A stretch of 64,000 nucleotides of DNA from JABDPF01 sp037384065 (GTDB lineage Bacteria > Pseudomonadota > Gammaproteobacteria > Xanthomonadales > SZUA-36), in assembly GCA_037384065.1 (NCBI GenBank), contig JARROJ010000001.1, positions 1-64,000 on the forward strand, read 5' to 3'. The notes beneath the pieces were generated by a model, which saw nothing but the letters and a program-made list of their open reading frames with translations, was not told where the DNA came from and ran no database searches. Below are positions 41,687 to 51,032 of this stretch, piece after piece. The position numbers and the translations under genes are program-made. Each line of letters begins with the position of its first letter. Position 1 is the first letter of the stretch.

Positions 41687-41947
41687 TCAGCATCCGGTAT
41701 CGCGGTCGCGCACCGGGTCGCGGTCCGCGCCGTCTTCGTCCTCCTCGTGCTGTTCCTGTCGCGCCTGGTTGGCCAACCGGATGTTCTTTTCCAGTTCGGG
41801 GTCCGGGGCGAACATCGAGAACAGCGCGCCGGTCATCAACGCGCCGCGGCTGCCGCGCCGCGCTGCGCGCACCAGCAACGCGAGCAGTGTGAACAGCGCA
41901 GCCAGCCCAAGGGCCAAGATAAGACCGGTCATCCACGGTGCGTCCAT
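41687..41947 (-). CDS. Small single-pass membrane protein, unknown
   Basis: This 86-residue protein has one hydrophobic helix (MTGLILALGLAALFTLLALLV), a short basic stretch, a second weakly hydrophobic stretch and a charged tail rich in Glu/Asp. It ends 22 bp from the convergent kinase gene. No family recognised. It may be a small membrane adaptor; the reading frame and start at 41947 are supported by length and hydropathy only. Confidence 0.5.
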   Translation of the reverse strand: MDAPWMTGLILALGLAALFTLLALLVRAARRGSRGALMTGALFSMFAPDPELEKNIRLANQARQEQHEEDEDGADRDPVRDRDTGC

Positions 41948-42039
41948 GGTAAGGATCTGGGGTGCCGCGCGGCGCAAAGCAATCCCGCGGCGCGGCCGGG
42001 CCTGCTAGACTCGGCGCCTCGACACACGAGAAACACGCC

Positions 42040-42504
42040 ATGCGCCGTAACGTCGTTCTGTTGCTCTGCGCAGCGCTGCTGAGCGCCTGCGCCACCCTGC
42101 GGCCCGGCTTCGAGGAGCCGACGGTCACCCTGACGTCGTTCCGCGCCCTGCCCGCCGACGGTATGGCGCCGTCGTTCGAAGTCGGCCTGCGCGTCATCAA
42201 CCCGAACCCGGACGCGCTGCAACTGCGCGGTATCGTCTACACGATCTCGCTCGAGGGACGGGAAGTGATCAAGGGGGTCGGCAAGGATTTCCCGACCATC
42301 GAGGGCTATTCGCAGGAAGACCTCGTCATCGTGGCCAGCGCGCAACTGCTCGGCGGCCTGCAATTGCTGGCCGACCTGATGGCGACACCGCGCGATGCGC
42401 TGGACTACGCCTTTGACGCCAAGCTGGACCTTGGCGCGCTGTACCCGTCGATCCGGGTCAGCGAGGTTGGGCGTCTTGACCTCGGTCGCAGCTCACCACG
42501 GTAA
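42040..42504 (+). CDS. LEA14-like (WHy domain) lipoprotein
   Basis: This 154-residue lipoprotein has a signal with the lipobox LLSACATL. The mature part fits the LEA type 2 / WHy fold: PTVTLTSFRALPADG and FEVGLRVINPNPDALQLRGIVYTISLEGREVIKG, with the NPN motif. WHy proteins are associated with stress and desiccation tolerance. The role here is unknown. The start at 42040 follows a short spacer; the 3' end overlaps the convergent dehydrogenase gene by 12 nt. Confidence 0.85.
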   Translation: MRRNVVLLLCAALLSACATLRPGFEEPTVTLTSFRALPADGMAPSFEVGLRVINPNPDALQLRGIVYTISLEGREVIKGVGKDFPTIEGYSQEDLVIVASAQLLGGLQLLADLMATPRDALDYAFDAKLDLGALYPSIRVSEVGRLDLGRSSPR

Positions 42505-43152
42505 CGCGTACCCCTCCTGGTGCCAGAAGGTGCCGGTCTGCTCGGGCTCCAGGCGCGCCATCGTCGCGATGAGTCCCGCGGCGGATTCCTCGACCGGGAT
42601 GCCGGTGCCGCCGGTCATGTCCGTCGCGACCCATCCGGGATGCAGCAGGAACACGCCGATGCCCGCGTCGGCCAGGTCGACCGCCAGGCTCTTGCCCGCC
42701 ATGTTGACCGCGGCTTTCGACATCCGGTAGCCGTAGGATCCGCCCGACGTGTTGTCCTCGATGGAGCCCATGCGGCTGGTCACGATAAAAACCTTCGAGC
42801 CCTTCGCGAGGTGCTTCCGCAAGCCCGCCGTCACCCGCAGGGGGCCGAGCGAATTGACCCGGAATTGCCGTTCCATCGCGTCGAAATCGAGCGCATCGAG
42901 CGACGTGCGCTCCAGGATCCCGGCATTGTTGACCAGCCAGTCCACGGTTCGCCCTTCCAGTCGTCCCGCGAGCGCGGCCACCGAATCGTTCGACGTCACG
43001 TCGAGGCCCTCGATGATTTCCGCGCCCGTCGCGTCCAGTTCCCGTGATGCCGCGCGGCAGGCCGCGATCACGGTATCGCCCCGCGCCACGAGTTGCCGCA
43101 CCAGCTCGAGGCCGATACCCCGGTTGCCCCCGGTGATCAGAATGGTTGCCAT
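42493..43152 (-). CDS. Short-chain dehydrogenase/reductase
   Basis: This 219-residue SDR has the cofactor motif TGGNRGIG near the N-terminus, the NNAG motif in VDWLVNNAG, and the catalytic triad: Ser in VTSRMGS and the YxxxK in YGYRMSKAAVN. The C-terminal half ends with the substrate-lid sequence GWVATDMTGG. It resembles the C-factor/oxidoreductase subfamily of unknown substrate. The ATG at 43152 is preferred over an earlier start at 43182 that would add ten residues. Confidence 0.88.
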   Translation of the reverse strand: MATILITGGNRGIGLELVRQLVARGDTVIAACRAASRELDATGAEIIEGLDVTSNDSVAALAGRLEGRTVDWLVNNAGILERTSLDALDFDAMERQFRVNSLGPLRVTAGLRKHLAKGSKVFIVTSRMGSIEDNTSGGSYGYRMSKAAVNMAGKSLAVDLADAGIGVFLLHPGWVATDMTGGTGIPVEESAAGLIATMARLEPEQTGTFWHQEGYALPW

Positions 43153-43331
43153 CGCGCGTTTCCTCTGTTGCCGAACAATCACGTTTCATTATCCGCAGCC
43201 TGCCGGCGACGGTCCACAGGCGACCTCAGATCGGCTCGGGTCGTTCGTCCTGCCGGACCTTTTGCGCGTCGGCGGCACGGCCCGGTCCCCGGCGATCCGA
43301 GGGGGCGGGGCTGACCGCGCCCGGTTAGCGC

Positions 43332-46300
43332 TCAACCCGACCGTTCGGCCGACCGCGCCACCCGGTGCTCGACCAGCGAGTACAGCGACGGCACGACCAC
43401 CAGGGTAAGCAGGGTCGAACTGATCAGCCCGCCGATCACCGCGATCGACAGCGGGCCGTTCGTGTCGGAGCCCGCGCCGAGCCCGATCGCCGCCGGCGCC
43501 AGCGCAAGGATGATCGTCGCCGAAGTCATCAGCACGGGGCGCATGCGCACCGGACAGGCCGCCTGCAGCGCCTCGTCGATGGACAGGCCCTCCTCGCGCA
43601 ACTGGTTGGTCAGGTCGACCAGCAGAATCGAATTCTTGGCGACCAGGCCGACCAGCAGCACGAGACCGATCATGGAGTAGATGTTCAGCGTATTGCCGGT
43701 CAGCCACAGCGCGCCGACACCGCCGATCACGGCCAGCGGTTGCGCGACCATGATGATCAGCGGCTGGATGAAGGAGTTGAACTGGCTGGCCAGAACCATG
43801 TAGACCAGGATCATCGCCGTCACGAAGGCGAAGGTCATGTAGTACACCGTTTTTCCGAATTCCGAGGCGCGACCGATCATCAGCACGCTGTAGCCCGGCG
43901 GCAGCGACCGGTCGGCGACCTCCTGAACGTAGTCGATCGCGGTCGCCTCGGCCATCTCGGGATTGCCCAGAAACTGCGCCGAGTACTGCAGGTCGTAACG
44001 TGACACGACCGCCGGCCCGAGATCGCGCTCGAGCGTAACGAGGTTGTCGAGACGCACGAGTTGGCCCGCCGGCGTGCGCAGGTACAGCCGACTGAGGTCC
44101 GGCGCCTGCTGCAGGCTGCCGGCGCCGGCTTTGAGGCGCACGTCGTAGCGCTCGCCGTCGCCCGGTTCATCGTTGTAGCGCGCGACGTCGAACCCACCGG
44201 ACATCACGTTCACCGCCAGCGCCACGTCGCGGGTGGTCAGCCCCAGTTCGCGGATCCGCTCGCGGCGCGGCGTCATTTCCAGTTGCGGCAGTTCCATCTG
44301 CAGCAGCAGGTCGAGCTTGCCGATTTCCGGGTTGCGCTCCAGTTCGCTCCGCAGATCCGCGGCGAGTTCCGCCACGCGAGCCAGTTCCGGGCCGCGAAGC
44401 ACGAACTGCAGGGGGTCGCCGCGCATGCCGCCGACCATCGGCACCTCCGACACGAAGGCCTCGATTCCGGGAATCCCGGCGATGCGCCGGCGCAGGGTAT
44501 CCATGATCGCCGCCTGGCTGGCCGACCGCTCGTCCCAGTGCGCCAGGTTGACCAGAACGACGGCCTCGCTGACCTGCTGCGCCTGGTCCTCGCCGATCGT
44601 GGCGAAGGAACCGGTGATCTCGGAAATATCCGCCAGGATCCGTTCGACCTGGGCCAGTTTCGCCTCGGTATAGTCGATGCTCGAGCCCAGCGGCGCCTTG
44701 AGCGTGATCATGAAGCGGCCCTCGTCTTCCTCCGGCATGAAGCCCTTGTCCACCTGCTGAAAAAAGAACCCGCTGCTGAGCACGGCCAGGCCCGCGGCGA
44801 CGAGCACCAGGCCGCGGTGGCTCAGGCTGGCCCCGATCAGGCGCCGGTACGCCCGGTCCAGCGCGCGAAAACCGCGCTCGATCGCCCGGTACAGCGGTCC
44901 GTGTTCGCTCGAAAAGCCCAGGTGGCGCGAGCAGAGCGCCGGCGTCAGGGTCAGCGATACGAACAGCGAAACCAGCACGCCGACGGTTACGACCACCGCG
45001 AACGAGGTGAAGAAACTGCCGATGATGCCTTCCATGAAAATGACCGGCGCGAAAATCGCCACCAGCGTCATGGTCGCCGCCAGCACCGCGAAGACCACCT
45101 GCCGGCTGCCGCGGACCGCGGCTTCCACCGGATCACTCGCCCCCGACTCCCACTGCCGGTAGATGTTCTCGAGGACGACGATCGCGTCGTCGACGACGAT
45201 GCCGATCAGCAGCAGCAGGCCGAGCAGGGTCATGTTGTTGAACGTGAAGCCGGAGAAATACATCACCGCCACGGCGCCGAGCAGTGACACCGGAATCGCG
45301 GCCGCGATGATCAGCGTGCCCGGCAGACTCTTCAGGAACAGCAACACGACGGCGGCCGTCAGCAGCGTGCCGAGCACGATGTGCTCCTCGAGCGCGGAGA
45401 CGATTTCGTTGATCAGATCGGCGTCGCTGGTCGCGACCTCCAGCCGCATGCCCGGCGGCAGCGTCGGCAGCAGTTCCTCGCGCATGCGCCGTTCCACTTC
45501 CTCGACGATCGCGACGGTATTCGCCTTGCGCACCTTGACGATGCCGATGCCGACGGCCGGCTCACCGCTGTAACTGGCGAACTTGCGGTGGTCGGCGAGC
45601 CCGTCCTCGACCACGGCGATGTCGCGCAGGCGGATCGGCGCGCCCTCCGGATAGGCGACGATCAGCCCCTCCAGTTCCCGCGGATCGTGGAATTCGAGGT
45701 CGAGATCGACCAGTTGCTCCTGGCTGCCGCCGACCAGGAAGCCGCCTTGCATGCGGATATGCTCGGTGGCGAAGGCGCCGATCACGTCGTTGGCGGCGAT
45801 GCCGAAAGCCGCCATGCGGTCCGGGTCCAGGTTAACCCGAATGGTCCGTCGGCGCTCACCGCCGAGCTTAACTTCTCCAACACCATCAATAGTTTCTAGC
45901 CGTTTCTTGATTATATTTCTTGCATACTGGTTGAGTTGCTGCAGGGTGCGATCGCCGGTCAGCGCAAGCCACATGATCGGCAACGCGCCGAACTCGACCT
46001 TGGCGACGACCGGCGGGTCGGCCTCCTCGGGCAACTCCGGCAGCACCTGGTTGACCTTGGCCTGGACCTCGTTGAACGCCACGTCCTGGTCCTTGTCCAG
46101 GACGAACTGCACGATCACGACCGAGACGCCCGGCGCCGAGGTCGAGCGCACGTGCTCGATGCCCGGCACGCTGTTCACCGCGCCCTCGATCAGGTTGGCC
46201 ACGCTGGAGTCGATGATCTCGGGGCTGGCGCCCGGCAGCACGGTCTGCACCGAGATCACGGGAAATTCGATGTTGGGAAAGCGGTCGACGCCGATGCGGT

Positions 46301-46433
46301 CGTAGGAAATCAGCCCGAAAAGGAGCAACACGCCCGACAGCATGTAGGCGAACACGTGCCGCCGGATCGAGAGCTCCGGCAAACTGCCGCCGAGCTTCTG
46401 CAGCGCCGGCGTGCGCTTGGACGTTTCGTTCAC
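43332..46433 (-). CDS. RND efflux transporter permease (HAE1 family)
   Basis: This 1,033-residue inner-membrane antiporter of the AcrB/HAE1 type has twelve expected helices. The proton-relay Asp pair is in IGIVVDDAIVVLENIYR and the Lys in LVGLVAKNSILLVDL. Porter-domain sequences such as PGASPEIIDSSVANLIEGAVNS are intact. It exports hydrophobic compounds with its periplasmic adaptor and a TolC-like channel; no outer-membrane gene is adjacent. Its start overlaps the adaptor gene by 4 nt. A ~70 bp patch at 45867-45937 has AT-rich codons unlike the rest of the gene. Confidence 0.93.
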   Translation of the reverse strand: MNETSKRTPALQKLGGSLPELSIRRHVFAYMLSGVLLLFGLISYDRIGVDRFPNIEFPVISVQTVLPGASPEIIDSSVANLIEGAVNSVPGIEHVRSTSAPGVSVVIVQFVLDKDQDVAFNEVQAKVNQVLPELPEEADPPVVAKVEFGALPIMWLALTGDRTLQQLNQYARNIIKKRLETIDGVGEVKLGGERRRTIRVNLDPDRMAAFGIAANDVIGAFATEHIRMQGGFLVGGSQEQLVDLDLEFHDPRELEGLIVAYPEGAPIRLRDIAVVEDGLADHRKFASYSGEPAVGIGIVKVRKANTVAIVEEVERRMREELLPTLPPGMRLEVATSDADLINEIVSALEEHIVLGTLLTAAVVLLFLKSLPGTLIIAAAIPVSLLGAVAVMYFSGFTFNNMTLLGLLLLIGIVVDDAIVVLENIYRQWESGASDPVEAAVRGSRQVVFAVLAATMTLVAIFAPVIFMEGIIGSFFTSFAVVVTVGVLVSLFVSLTLTPALCSRHLGFSSEHGPLYRAIERGFRALDRAYRRLIGASLSHRGLVLVAAGLAVLSSGFFFQQVDKGFMPEEDEGRFMITLKAPLGSSIDYTEAKLAQVERILADISEITGSFATIGEDQAQQVSEAVVLVNLAHWDERSASQAAIMDTLRRRIAGIPGIEAFVSEVPMVGGMRGDPLQFVLRGPELARVAELAADLRSELERNPEIGKLDLLLQMELPQLEMTPRRERIRELGLTTRDVALAVNVMSGGFDVARYNDEPGDGERYDVRLKAGAGSLQQAPDLSRLYLRTPAGQLVRLDNLVTLERDLGPAVVSRYDLQYSAQFLGNPEMAEATAIDYVQEVADRSLPPGYSVLMIGRASEFGKTVYYMTFAFVTAMILVYMVLASQFNSFIQPLIIMVAQPLAVIGGVGALWLTGNTLNIYSMIGLVLLVGLVAKNSILLVDLTNQLREEGLSIDEALQAACPVRMRPVLMTSATIILALAPAAIGLGAGSDTNGPLSIAVIGGLISSTLLTLVVVPSLYSLVEHRVARSAERSG

Positions 46434-47536
46434 GGCTGCGCGTCCCGCACCTCGATGGGCGCGTCGTCGCTCAGGTAGCGAGCGCCGTCGACCACCACGG
46501 TTTCACCGCCCGCGAGACCGTCGACGATCTCGATCACACCGTCCTGCCGTTCGCCGGGCTGGACGACGCGTTCCCGGGCGCGCCCCGCCTCCGCGAGGTA
46601 AACCACCTGTCGGCCGGGCCGCTCGACCACGGCCATGAACGGCACCAGAACCGCAGCGGGACGCCGGTCGACCACGACCGATGCATAGACGTCGGCCCCG
46701 GGCCGCCAGTGCCCGGGGTTCTCGATCTGCGCGATCGCGACCAGGGCGCGGTTCAGCTCGCCGACATTGGGCCGGATGTTGTCGATCTGCGCGGACTGTC
46801 GAACGCCGGGGGCCACGGGGCTCTCCAGGATCACCGGCTGGCCGAGGCGCAGCTGGTGCGCGACGGTTTCCGGGAACGGCATCTCGGCGCGCAGCGCGAC
46901 CGTGTCGGTCAGCGAGATCATGGGCGTGCCGGCCTGCACGAAGTCCCCCACCGAAACGTGGCGTCGTTCGACCACGCCGGCGATCGGCGCGGACAGAGCG
47001 GTCTTCGCCAGGCGATCCGCGGCAATGGCCAACCGGGCCTGCGCCGCGGCCAGCGCCGCCCGGTCCGCCGCCAGCGCGGCTTCCGCGTCATCCAGGCGCT
47101 CCTGCGACAGGGCGTTGGTCGATTTCAGATCGCGGTATCGCACCACGCGGCGCTCGCCATTCGCGATGCTGACGTCCAGCGAGAGGATCGCCGCCTGCGC
47201 CTCCTGCAGGGCCAGTTCAAAGGCCGTCCGGTCCAGGCGCACCAGCACCTGTCCGGCGCTCACCGTCTCGCCCTCCTCCACCAGCACCGCCTCGACCCGC
47301 GCCGCGACCTCGGCGGCCAGCTGCGGGGCGTTCTCGCTGACGAAACGACCCACGGAATGCAGGCGCGTTTCGACGTCCCCCGTGCGCGCAAGCGCGGTGG
47401 TGACGGGCACGCTTCGCGTATTCCCGGCCTCGCCTTCGGCGCCGCTCTGCCGGTCGCAGCCCGCCAGCGCGAAGGCCAGCGCCAGGACAAGCCCGCCCCG
47501 AGCGACGGATTCTGCCAACATCCCGAGGCGCTTCAT
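46430..47536 (-). CDS. RND efflux periplasmic adaptor (membrane fusion) lipoprotein
   Basis: This 368-residue protein has a signal with lipobox FALAGCDRQ, a lipoyl/barrel-sandwich hybrid (VEAVLVEEGETVSAGQVLVRLD), a coiled-coil hairpin (about 110-165) and beta-barrel segments around IAGVVERRHVSVGDFVQAGTPM. The family is HlyD/AcrA. It joins the RND permease to the outer-membrane channel. It overlaps both its upstream repressor gene and the downstream permease by 4 nt. Confidence 0.92.
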   Translation of the reverse strand: MKRLGMLAESVARGGLVLALAFALAGCDRQSGAEGEAGNTRSVPVTTALARTGDVETRLHSVGRFVSENAPQLAAEVAARVEAVLVEEGETVSAGQVLVRLDRTAFELALQEAQAAILSLDVSIANGERRVVRYRDLKSTNALSQERLDDAEAALAADRAALAAAQARLAIAADRLAKTALSAPIAGVVERRHVSVGDFVQAGTPMISLTDTVALRAEMPFPETVAHQLRLGQPVILESPVAPGVRQSAQIDNIRPNVGELNRALVAIAQIENPGHWRPGADVYASVVVDRRPAAVLVPFMAVVERPGRQVVYLAEAGRARERVVQPGERQDGVIEIVDGLAGGETVVVDGARYLSDDAPIEVRDAQP

Positions 47537-48189
47537 GACGACCGCTCCGCGGTAGCGGGCGCGACCAGCATGCCGCCGAGCAGGATGTCCGCCATCGCCT
47601 CACTGTACTGCGCACGATCGCGGGCGGACGCCACTTCCGGAATGAACTTCATCATGCCGTAGGACTGGAAGTAGAAAAAATTGCTGCCGAGAATCTGCAT
47701 GGCGCACAGCCCGGGATCGAGATCGGACCGCAGGACGCCCTCGGCCTGGCCATTTTCGAAGATCGCCCGCAGCCGCCGAACGATGTCGCCCACGACGTGA
47801 TCGATCAGCAGGCGCTGCCATTTCTCGCCACCGGTGAACACCTCGCGCAACAGCAGGCGAACGGTCATCGCGTGCGCGAACAGGTGTTCCATGTGGGCCC
47901 GGGCGAACGCGCGCAGACGGTGCTCGAAACTGCCGCCGCCCTCGGCGAGCGTATCGACCAGTTCACTCAACCAGGCCGCGCTGGACTGCATGATGGCCAG
48001 GTAGAGTTCTTCCTTGGAGCGGAAGTGATGGTAGATGTTGGATTTGCTGACCCCCGCCTCCTGGGCGATGGTGCGCATCGAAACGCCGTCGAACCCGTGT
48101 TTCGAAAACAGCCGGACGGCGGCGTCGAGGATCGCCTGCTCGCCGGAAGACCGCCCGGCGGGCGCGGGCGCGGATTGACTCGAAGACAT
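47533..48189 (-). CDS. TetR family repressor of the RND operon
   Basis: This 218-residue regulator has an N-terminal TetR DNA-binding domain (ILDAAVRLFSKHGFDGVSMRTIAQEAGVSKSNIYHHFRSKEELY) and a divergent ligand-binding C-terminal domain. It is the first gene of the operon. A dyad lies just upstream of its start, so it probably represses its own transcription and that of the pump. The ligand is unknown. Confidence 0.93.
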   Translation of the reverse strand: MSSSQSAPAPAGRSSGEQAILDAAVRLFSKHGFDGVSMRTIAQEAGVSKSNIYHHFRSKEELYLAIMQSSAAWLSELVDTLAEGGGSFEHRLRAFARAHMEHLFAHAMTVRLLLREVFTGGEKWQRLLIDHVVGDIVRRLRAIFENGQAEGVLRSDLDPGLCAMQILGSNFFYFQSYGMMKFIPEVASARDRAQYSEAMADILLGGMLVAPATAERSS

Positions 48190-48210
48190 GGTCGAACTCC
48201 TGGATTCGCA

Positions 48211-48234
48211 AACTGACCGTCCGGTCGGTCAGTA
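48211..48234. promoter_or_regulatory. Operator dyad for the TetR repressor
   Basis: CTGACCG (48213-48219) and CGGTCAG (48226-48232) form a 7 bp inverted repeat around TCCGGT, giving a near-perfect 20 bp dyad just upstream of the repressor start codon at 48189. TGACCG/CGGTCA half-sites are typical of TetR-family operators. The placement supports autoregulation. Confidence 0.65.
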
Positions 48235-48282
48235 TTATGCGCGAACGCGGGACGAAACGGAAGCGACCCGCGCGCGCCGCCG

Positions 48283-51003
48283 TCAGCCGGTGTTCTGGAT
48301 GCCGAGGGCGATGCCCTTGACGGTCGCCTTGAGCGCCTCGAGCAGACCGTCGTCGCTGCGGCCGCCCTCGCGCCAGCGCCGCAACAGGTCGATCTGCAGG
48401 TGGTGCAGGGGGTCCACGTAGGGGTTGCGCAGGCGGATGGTGCGCTGCAGTACGGGCTGGTCGTCCAGCAGGACGTCCAGCTTCTTGAGTTCGAGGATGC
48501 GCCGCGTGGCCAGGTCGAATTCGTCGCGGATCGCTGCGACGAAACGCTCGCCCTCCGGTCCCGCGAGCGCCGCGTACCGCCCGCCGATGCCGAGCTCGGA
48601 CTTGCCGAGCACCATCTCGACGTCGCTGACCATGGCCTGGAAAAAGACCTGCCGTTCCAGCAGCCGCCGCAACCGCGGGTAGCCGAATGTCTCGACGGCC
48701 CGGTCGAGCGCCGTACCGAAACCGAACACGCCCGGGAAACCGACCCGGACCTGGGCCCAGGAGAACACCCAGGGAATCGCGCGCAGGTTTTCGATGCCCT
48801 CGCCGGAGCGGCGCGAGGCCGGCCGCGAGCCGATGTTCAGCCGTTCGATCACGTCGATCGGCGTGCTCGCCCGGAAAAACGCCGGAAACCCGTCGTCGTC
48901 GTAAACCAGGCCGCGAAACCGCTCGCGCGAGGCTCGCGCCATGAACTCGAGCACTTCCTGCTCGGACGCATCCATGCCCTGCGCGGCCTCGCCCAGGCTG
49001 TGCGCCAGCGTGGCGCCGGTGACCAGTTCGAGATTGCGCAGCGCCAGGAACCGCACGCCGTACTTCTGGTTGATCACCTCGCCCTGCTCGGTCAGGCGCA
49101 GGAACCCCTTCACGGTATCGGGCGGCGCGCCGAGAATGCCGTTGACGAGGTTACCGCCGCCACGGCTGACCGTGCCGCCACGGCCGTGAAAGAAGACCAC
49201 GTCGACGCCGTGGTCGTCGCCCGCCGCAACCAGTCGGCGCTGGGATTCGTGCAGCGCCCAGCGCGACGAGACGATCCCGCTGTCCTTGTTGCTGTCCGAG
49301 TAACCGACCATGATCGCCTGGCGCTTGCGCCGGCGGTCGAGATGCTTGCGGTACACGGGCAGGTCGAGCAGTTGCTCGAGGATCGTGGGCCCGGCCTCGA
49401 GGTCGTCGACGGTCTCCAGCAGCGGGGCCACGTCGAGCTGGGACCGGGCGCCGGTGTGCGGATTGGCCATCTCGGCCAGCGCCAGCGCGGTCAGCACGTC
49501 GTCCGCGCCCTGCGTCATGCTGATGATGAACAGGCCGATCGCGGCCTCGCCGTACCGCTGTCGGGCCGACGAGATGGACCGGAAGACGTCCAGCGCTTCG
49601 CGCGCCTCATCCGACATCGGCGTCTGTTCGTTGATTTCCGGCAGACCGCCCTGCTCCAGCAACTGCGCCAGCACGCCGGCCCGGTTCGCGGCCGCGCGCT
49701 CGGCCCAGTCCGCGCAACCCAGCAATTCACCGAGCACGCGGCGGTGCAACAGCGCATCCTGGCGCACATCGAGCGTCACCAGGTGGAAGCCGAAGGTGCG
49801 GATGCGCCGCAACAGGCGCTCAATGCCGAACAGGCCCGCGTGCTCGCCCCGGTTCGCCGCCAGGCTGTCCCGGATCAGCCGGACGTCGTCCTCGAACTCG
49901 CGCGCCGACGCGTAACCCTGCTCGCCCTCGACCAGGGTCGCCTCGAGCCGCGCGGAAACCATGCGCAGCAGGCAACGGTACGGCATGTCGCGGTGCCGCT
50001 CGGGAATGTCGCGCTGCACGTCGGGAAAACGTCGCGCGTAACGCTCCAGTTGCCGGGTGACGGCATCGGCGACCCCGACTTCCGTCAGCGACTGGCTGAG
50101 ATAGCGCCCCAGCCCGGCGACCTCCGGCAGGTAGCGCCGGATGACGACGGCGCGCTGCGTGGCCAGCGTCGCGAGGATGGTTTGCGACGTCACGTTCGGG
50201 TTGCCGTCCATGTCCCCGCCCACCCAGGAGCCGAACCGCAGGATCACGTCCTGCAAAAAGCCTTCCGGCGCCGGCCCGAAGTGCGCCTCGAAGGCTTCGA
50301 CGAACCGCTCGTAGAATTCGGGGGTCGTGCGGTACAGGATGTCGGTCAGGTAGAACAGGATGTTGTCCAGTTCGTCGGCGACCGTGGGCCGGGCGTGCGG
50401 CGCCAGACGCGTTTGCCAGGCCGACGTCAGCGCCGAACGGATCCGGTTGATGGCGAGCCGGTCCTCTTCCGGGGTCAGTTCCGGGTTCAGCCGCTCCGCC
50501 AGGCGCAGAACGATGTCGTACTCCTTCTCCTGCAGCGTGCGCCGCGTCGCCTCGGTCGGGTGCGCCGTGAACACGGGCTGGACCCGCAGTTCGTTGATCT
50601 GACGAACCAGTTCATCGCGCGCCACACCGCGCCGCTTGAGTTCGCCGATGATGAAATCGAGGCTGCCGCGCTGGGCGCCCACCTGGGCCCGCTGGTAGAC
50701 GCGACGGCGCCGCAGACGGTGCACCTTCTCGGCCAGGTTGGCGGCGCGCAGATAGCTCGCGAAAGCCTGGATCACGCGCATCACCTGGTCGTGGTCCAGA
50801 TCCTCGAGCAGGTGTTCGAAACCGTCGTCCGACGCGCCCTCACGGCGCCGAATGGCGGCCTTGCGCACGGCCTCCACGGTTTCCAGCAGAGCCGGTCCGT
50901 GCTGTTCGGCGAGCATGTCGCCGACCAGCGAGCCGAGCAGTGAGACGTCGGCCCGCAGGGGGCGGTCCTTTTCAGGCAGTTCGATCCGGCGAATTTCAGG
51001 CAT
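48283..51003 (-). CDS. ppc: Phosphoenolpyruvate carboxylase
   Basis: This 906-residue enzyme makes oxaloacetate from PEP and bicarbonate, an anaplerotic step. It carries the catalytic His motif VFTAHPTEATRRTL near residue 145, GYSDSNKDSG, FFHGRGGTVSRGGG and the C-terminal RNPYVDPLHHLQIDLLRRWR ending QNTG. It lies 29 nt downstream of serA in the same orientation, so serC-serA-ppc may be one unit. The start is ATG at 51003. Confidence 0.97.
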   Translation of the reverse strand: MPEIRRIELPEKDRPLRADVSLLGSLVGDMLAEQHGPALLETVEAVRKAAIRRREGASDDGFEHLLEDLDHDQVMRVIQAFASYLRAANLAEKVHRLRRRRVYQRAQVGAQRGSLDFIIGELKRRGVARDELVRQINELRVQPVFTAHPTEATRRTLQEKEYDIVLRLAERLNPELTPEEDRLAINRIRSALTSAWQTRLAPHARPTVADELDNILFYLTDILYRTTPEFYERFVEAFEAHFGPAPEGFLQDVILRFGSWVGGDMDGNPNVTSQTILATLATQRAVVIRRYLPEVAGLGRYLSQSLTEVGVADAVTRQLERYARRFPDVQRDIPERHRDMPYRCLLRMVSARLEATLVEGEQGYASAREFEDDVRLIRDSLAANRGEHAGLFGIERLLRRIRTFGFHLVTLDVRQDALLHRRVLGELLGCADWAERAAANRAGVLAQLLEQGGLPEINEQTPMSDEAREALDVFRSISSARQRYGEAAIGLFIISMTQGADDVLTALALAEMANPHTGARSQLDVAPLLETVDDLEAGPTILEQLLDLPVYRKHLDRRRKRQAIMVGYSDSNKDSGIVSSRWALHESQRRLVAAGDDHGVDVVFFHGRGGTVSRGGGNLVNGILGAPPDTVKGFLRLTEQGEVINQKYGVRFLALRNLELVTGATLAHSLGEAAQGMDASEQEVLEFMARASRERFRGLVYDDDGFPAFFRASTPIDVIERLNIGSRPASRRSGEGIENLRAIPWVFSWAQVRVGFPGVFGFGTALDRAVETFGYPRLRRLLERQVFFQAMVSDVEMVLGKSELGIGGRYAALAGPEGERFVAAIRDEFDLATRRILELKKLDVLLDDQPVLQRTIRLRNPYVDPLHHLQIDLLRRWREGGRSDDGLLEALKATVKGIALGIQNTG

Positions 51004-51032
51004 AGCGCCGGACTATAGCAAAAGCGGCCGCC

